Positions 56,978 to 64,000 of a stretch of DNA of 64,000 nucleotides are shown piece after piece (position 1 is the first letter of the stretch; each line of letters opens with the position of its first letter). The stretch is taken from contig NW_015971538.1 in NCBI RefSeq assembly GCF_000182565.1, positions 713,736 through 777,735 on the forward strand. Direction: 5' to 3'. Source of the stretch: Spizellomyces punctatus DAOM BR117 (lineage: Eukaryota; Chytridiomycota; Chytridiomycetes; Spizellomycetales; Spizellomycetaceae). The translations under genes and the position numbers were made by a program. The notes beneath the pieces were generated by a model. That model did no database searches. It was not told the origin of the DNA and saw only the letters and a program-made list of their open reading frames with translations.

Positions 56978-58475
56978 ATGGACTCGGCAGAGCTTGAGGC
57001 TTCATCACACGGTGGGGCTTCCAGAGAGCAGGCACCATTGTCTCCCAGAACTGCTTTGAGCCAAGATGCGACAAAGAAAGGACGTGTCGTCTATGTCGGA
57101 CACGATAAGTTTGGCACCCGTGTCCCTTTGGATGAGCTCAGGAAGCTGTACCTAAACGAGCTCCCCGGTCGTGTCACCGACCATGAAAGGCGAACCATCA
57201 CCTACGATGGAAGTTTGAAAAAGTATCCTCCAGTCCGTCTTCTCCGGAATTGCGATCGGAAACGAATATTGGTCACTGGAGGAGCTGGGTTTGTGGGATC
57301 GCATCTGGTGGATAGATTGATGATTATGGGCAATGAGGTTGTCGTGCTGGATAACTTTTTTACTGGGAGAAAGAATAACATTGAACATTGGTTGGGACAT
57401 CCAAATTTCGAACTCGTGCGACACGATGTTGTAGGTGGGTACGTATGCACCTTTTGGTCTGATCAACAGCGGTCATTAGCTAAGGCAGCACTATGGCCAC
57501 GCAGACCCGTTTATGATTGAAGTGGATGAAATCTACCATCTGGCTTGTCCTGCCTCACCACCTCATTACCAATACAACCCGATCAAAACCGTCAAGACAA
57601 GTGTGATGGGAACAATCAACATGCTCGGGCTAGCCAAGCGCACAAAAGCGAAATTCCTCCTCACATCAACCTCTGGTGAGTCCGATTGTAATTGGTAGTT
57701 TTGGTGGGTGTCAAATTTGATGACCATTGAAACCTTTGACCATGATTAGAGATTTATGGAGATCCAAAGGAACATCCACAGAAGGAGACATATTGGGGTG
57801 AGCTCCTCTCCGTTGGTGCCATCTGCGAAGCTTCACGTTGTGTCATGAACTAATGAGTATTTTCGTTAGGACATGTCAACCCTGTAAGCACAAATACCAA
57901 TCATGCAAATGGTCAGCTCTCCGCTCACACGGTATACTTTGCATCGCTAGATTGGACCAAGGGCGTGCTACGATGAAGGCAAACGGGTAGCAGAAACCTT
58001 GACGTTTGCCTACGCCAAACAAGAAAAGCTTGACGTCAGAGTAGCGCGTATCTTCAACACCTTTGGACCCCGCATGAACGAGAATGACGGTCGCGTCGTT
58101 TCAAATTTCATCATACAGGCCTTGAGAGGGGAGGATTTGACGGTCTACGGCGAAGGGGATCAGACGCGATCGTTTCAATATATCCATGACCTGGTGGACG
58201 GGTTGATTCAACTCATGCATTCCAAGGCACATGAACCGGTCAACCTTGGCAATCCAGATGAATACACAATCATGGAGTTTGCTGAAATCATTCGAGATAC
58301 AGTTAACAAAGAAGTCAGAATCGTGAATCTGCCTTCGACCACGGATGATCCTCAACGTAGGCGCCCGGACATTACCCGCGCCAAGACCTTCCTCGACTGG
58401 TCACCAAAGTTTTCAGTGATGCAAGGAATAGAGGAAACAGTAGAATATTTTTCAAAGCTTGCCAATGATCTGTAA
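56978..58475 (+). CDS. UXS1: UDP-glucuronate decarboxylase (UDP-xylose synthase)
   Basis: NAD-dependent short-chain dehydrogenase-type enzyme that converts UDP-glucuronate to UDP-xylose. An N-terminal extension of about 95 residues lacks a membrane helix, so the enzyme should be cytosolic. The NAD loop is [19 protein letters not shown], followed by [52 protein letters not shown], then the catalytic [29 protein letters not shown] (Tyr-x-x-x-Lys), [30 protein letters not shown] and [16 protein letters not shown] 14-nt micro-exon (57870-57883) supplies the conserved HVNP between ETYWG and IGPRACY. It is convergent with UGP1, which makes the pathway's starting sugar nucleotide. Confidence 0.96.
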
Positions 58476-58640
58476 AAAAAAAAGAATGGCGGGAAGGAGC
58501 ACTTGTACATGAAATAGACGCATACTGAACGGCATTTTATCAAAGATCATTTGCATCTCCAGGTATACAGGGGCCAGAATAGTCCCTTCCCTCTCCCCTC
58601 TCTATGGCTACACCTTCCATTGGAGGCTCAATGTCCGGAT

Positions 58641-60656
58641 CTAATGATCAAGGATGCGGAGGTTGCCAGATACGACCTTGTCATTCAGAATGGCGCCTGA
58701 TGGGATATCTATTCTCTCGCCGTGGTTAGCGACGATAATGACAGTCCCTAAATTAAATTGTAAGGAACCCACTACAACGTTTAAGTCGATGCGCGCATCC
58801 AGGTGTTACCTTGAAGAACTACAGAATGTCCAAAGGTCACGTCTCCCGTGACCGTTAGGTGATCCAAGTCCAATATTTGGGGAGGCCCCTGGAACCGGGA
58901 CAAAAAGTGGGAAACCTGTAATAACAAGGAAGGAAGGAATTAGGAGAATGCCATGATAATTAGCTACTCGAGGAAGACTTGAGGACCTTTTTAAAGTGGT
59001 CGCCAAGCTTAACAAGAGGAACTGTCGTGAACTGCCTCTTTGCATTCATTGTGAGATTTCCATGCTCCAATCGATACAAGTCCGATGTGATCAAAAACAG
59101 ATCGGATGTGCTCTTGACAGGCAAGAATCGACTACGAGGGACATTGATACCGTGGGCTCCGTTGAAATGCTTGATAGCAGCACCGACGGCGGTCTCAAGT
59201 TGAATGACCTTTTCCCCGTTTTCCGCGGTCTTATTGTTTACGATAATCTCCATATTCAGCTCGCTGTTGTCGACGAGGCGTCTGATGGCCTTCAAGGATA
59301 TCCACAAGTTATTCGTGTTGAAGATCTTGAACTTCTTGATAGATTTGAAATCGTCCACATGTGCAGAGGGTACTTGGGCGATTTCTAGCAATCGAATGCT
59401 GTCCTCGTATTCAATCAGTGTTCCTCCCTTGATGTCAGCCTTTGTCTTGTCGGTCACTTCCATGAGGAATTCTGATCCCGAGGCAACCATATGCCGAAGG
59501 ATGTCTATACAGTTTGGAGCCATCAATACTCAGCTTGTGAACCATGAGACCCTAATGTAGTCATCATACGCAATACGTACTGACATCAACCGTTGCGCCA
59601 AGATTGTCAACGTTCGAAACAAATAGATATTCTTTTCCTTGCGCAAGCAGCTCGTCCAATGTCCCACTGTTTGCCAGTGCTTCAAACAGATCACCGTGTC
59701 CTGGTGGGTACCAGTTGCTCACGGCAGCGTCGGGAGAAGTAGGAACGGGAAGGAGGGTATCTTTGGAAACACGGGGGAACCGCGATTGATTAAATGTCAA
59801 GAGCTGAATCTGGTGGCCAGCATATTTCTGAATGATGCGTTTTGTTTCGGTGTCCGTGTTGAAAGAGTTCATTAAGACTAGCGGGACGTTCACGTTGTTC
59901 TGACGGTTCAGATACTTTTGCCATGCGAATCGGTGTCAATTGAGGTTCACAGGTCATTATACCGTGCGATTTCAAAGCAGCCTACCTCTATCTGGCGCAC
60001 TGTGAGATCCAAGAACGTCATTCCCTCTCGAACTTCTATTGCACTGTGACGCAGGCACCGGGCAGTCATGTAAGAGTTACGAAGTCCATTGATCCTCATT
60101 TGTAATGAACATACCTCTTCGGGCCGACACATCCCATTGTCGTGCCAAGTCCACCATTCAGCTTCAGCACGGCTAATTTACTTAGGAAATTTGGGACTTC
60201 CGCGTCTGGCGTCGCAGGTAGGTCTTTATAGGCGACAATCTACCAGGAGAGTCAGTTGTCTTCGACAGACAAAGGATGTGTAGGCATATTTGTGTATGAC
60301 ATACTTTCTCCGGACCTGGTGAGTTGACTGCGTTCCAATTTCTGTACCAAAGATGTTACTGAAAGCGATAGTCTCCTCGTCACAGTGCTGACCTACAATT
60401 TTGTGCCCTTTGCCTTTTCAGACAAGTATCGAGTAAAAAGGGAGTAGAAATTGTCCATTTCCAAAGTGAATGCTGCTCTCTCGGGGCCCTCTGGCACCAT
60501 TTCGCACAGCTTGTTGAGCTCGTTCCTCATGCCAGCCGCGGCGACGGCATGCGACTGTTCATGAAAGCCGGCGACGGATATCGCTCTGTTATGGTCCAAG
60601 GCAGTCATACCTGCCGCGTCTTTTTGAAAACCATCAGCAATGCTTGTAAAGCTCAT
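58641..60656 (-). CDS. UGP1: UTP-glucose-1-phosphate uridylyltransferase
   Basis: Cytosolic enzyme that makes UDP-glucose from UTP and glucose-1-phosphate, the entry point to glucans, glycogen, trehalose and UDP-glucuronate. The N-terminus ([10 protein letters not shown]) is followed by [19 protein letters not shown] and the nucleotide-binding [17 protein letters not shown] around 60120-60180. Next are [49 protein letters not shown], then [40 protein letters not shown] and [20 protein letters not shown]. The C-terminal left-handed beta-helix reads [20 protein letters not shown] and ends [10 protein letters not shown]. All catalytic-site motifs of the eukaryotic UGPase are intact. About seven introns. 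The start is the ATG at 60656. Confidence 0.96.
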
Positions 60657-61052
60657 GTCGTTTGAGTTTCTTGTTTAGTTTCTGCTCGAGTGTAAGATGT
60701 GATGTATAACGAAGGGAAGGTGGGGAGAAGGACTAGCGGGGAGGAACGTGGGTAATGACGTACATGGATATGCTAAGCCATTAGAATGGCACAGTTTTAC
60801 GATGAGGTTGATGGCACAGCCAACGGCACGGTGACTGAATACGAGCCCTGTCGTGGCCGGTGCGGCCTCCATTGTTACTCGAGCAACGCTGCGTTTTGTA
60901 GGTCGATTTTCCACCAAACTGTCGTAGGCTGAGGTCCTCCACACGTTGCAAGTGGTTGCCGAAATCAACAGCTTGAACAAGCAGGGGGGGCATCTTGCTG
61001 AATTTTGGAAGAATTCACGTAAGCCTGCGTCTGTCATCTCGTCACGTCCACG
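60657..61052. promoter_or_regulatory. divergent promoter region of UGP1 and SEC23
   Basis: 396 bp between two divergent starts. A minus-strand ORF at 60675-61037 covers it but has no family features, so the interval is read as promoter. No TATA consensus is obvious. Confidence 0.5.

Positions 61053-64000
<2,948 letters not shown>

Noticed and set aside
60675-61037. 120-codon minus-strand ORF between UGP1 and SEC23
   Set aside because: Lies in a divergent promoter interval and partly upstream of the SEC23 start; composition not protein-like and no family features.

Overview
The window is a gene-dense, intron-rich nuclear segment from a zoosporic (flagellated) fungus, most likely a chytrid or relative. 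Two lines of evidence support this. Fungal-type genes are present: a GDS1-type winged-helix protein, an MCP1-type mitochondrial membrane protein and an alpha-arrestin with a long fungal-style tail. Motile-cilium genes are also present: DNAAF1, LRRC49 and calaxin. Flagellum-less fungi have lost that second set. Introns are GT-AG, mostly 45-140 nt, and several genes carry exons of only 3-27 nt. No rRNA, intact tRNA, CRISPR array, prophage or complete transposon was found.

Layout. 1-4.9 kb: 5' part of DNAAF1 (minus), a small TPR protein (plus) and an alpha-arrestin (minus). 4.9-6.5 kb: no convincing gene. 6.5-18.4 kb: TFIIF alpha (plus), a small coiled-coil protein (minus), VAC14 (plus) and acetoacetyl-CoA synthetase (minus). 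18.4-19.6 kb: gene-poor, with a tRNA-like repeat. 19.6-26.9 kb: GDS1-type regulator (plus), LRRC49 (minus) and aspartyl aminopeptidase (minus). 27.3-37 kb: a MAPK kinase (plus), a small coiled-coil protein (minus), MCP1 (plus), and two large coiled-coil genes transcribed divergently. 37-38.2 kb: non-coding, with a TATA box, a small spliced ORF and a second tRNA-like motif. 38.2-42.1 kb: a FetB/ALS3-type membrane protein (plus), a possible subtilase relic and calaxin (plus). 42.2-50.4 kb: peptidyl-tRNA hydrolase 2, ANAPC4, MOCS2A and a TMEM209-family protein. 50.6-64 kb: DNA topoisomerase II, UXS1 (plus), UGP1 (minus) and the 5' part of SEC23 (plus).

Functional links. DNAAF1 (dynein-arm preassembly), calaxin (outer-arm docking and calcium response) and LRRC49 (tubulin polyglutamylase complex) all serve the axoneme. 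UGP1 makes UDP-glucose, and UXS1 acts two steps later to make UDP-xylose; the two genes are adjacent and convergent. ANAPC4 and MOCS2A start about 25 bp apart on opposite strands. The remaining genes are housekeeping. I see no defence island or secondary-metabolite cluster. The less ordinary items are the FetB-like transporter with micro-exons, the uncharacterised divergent coiled-coil pair, the tRNA-like elements and a TFIIF alpha splice junction that does not resolve in frame.
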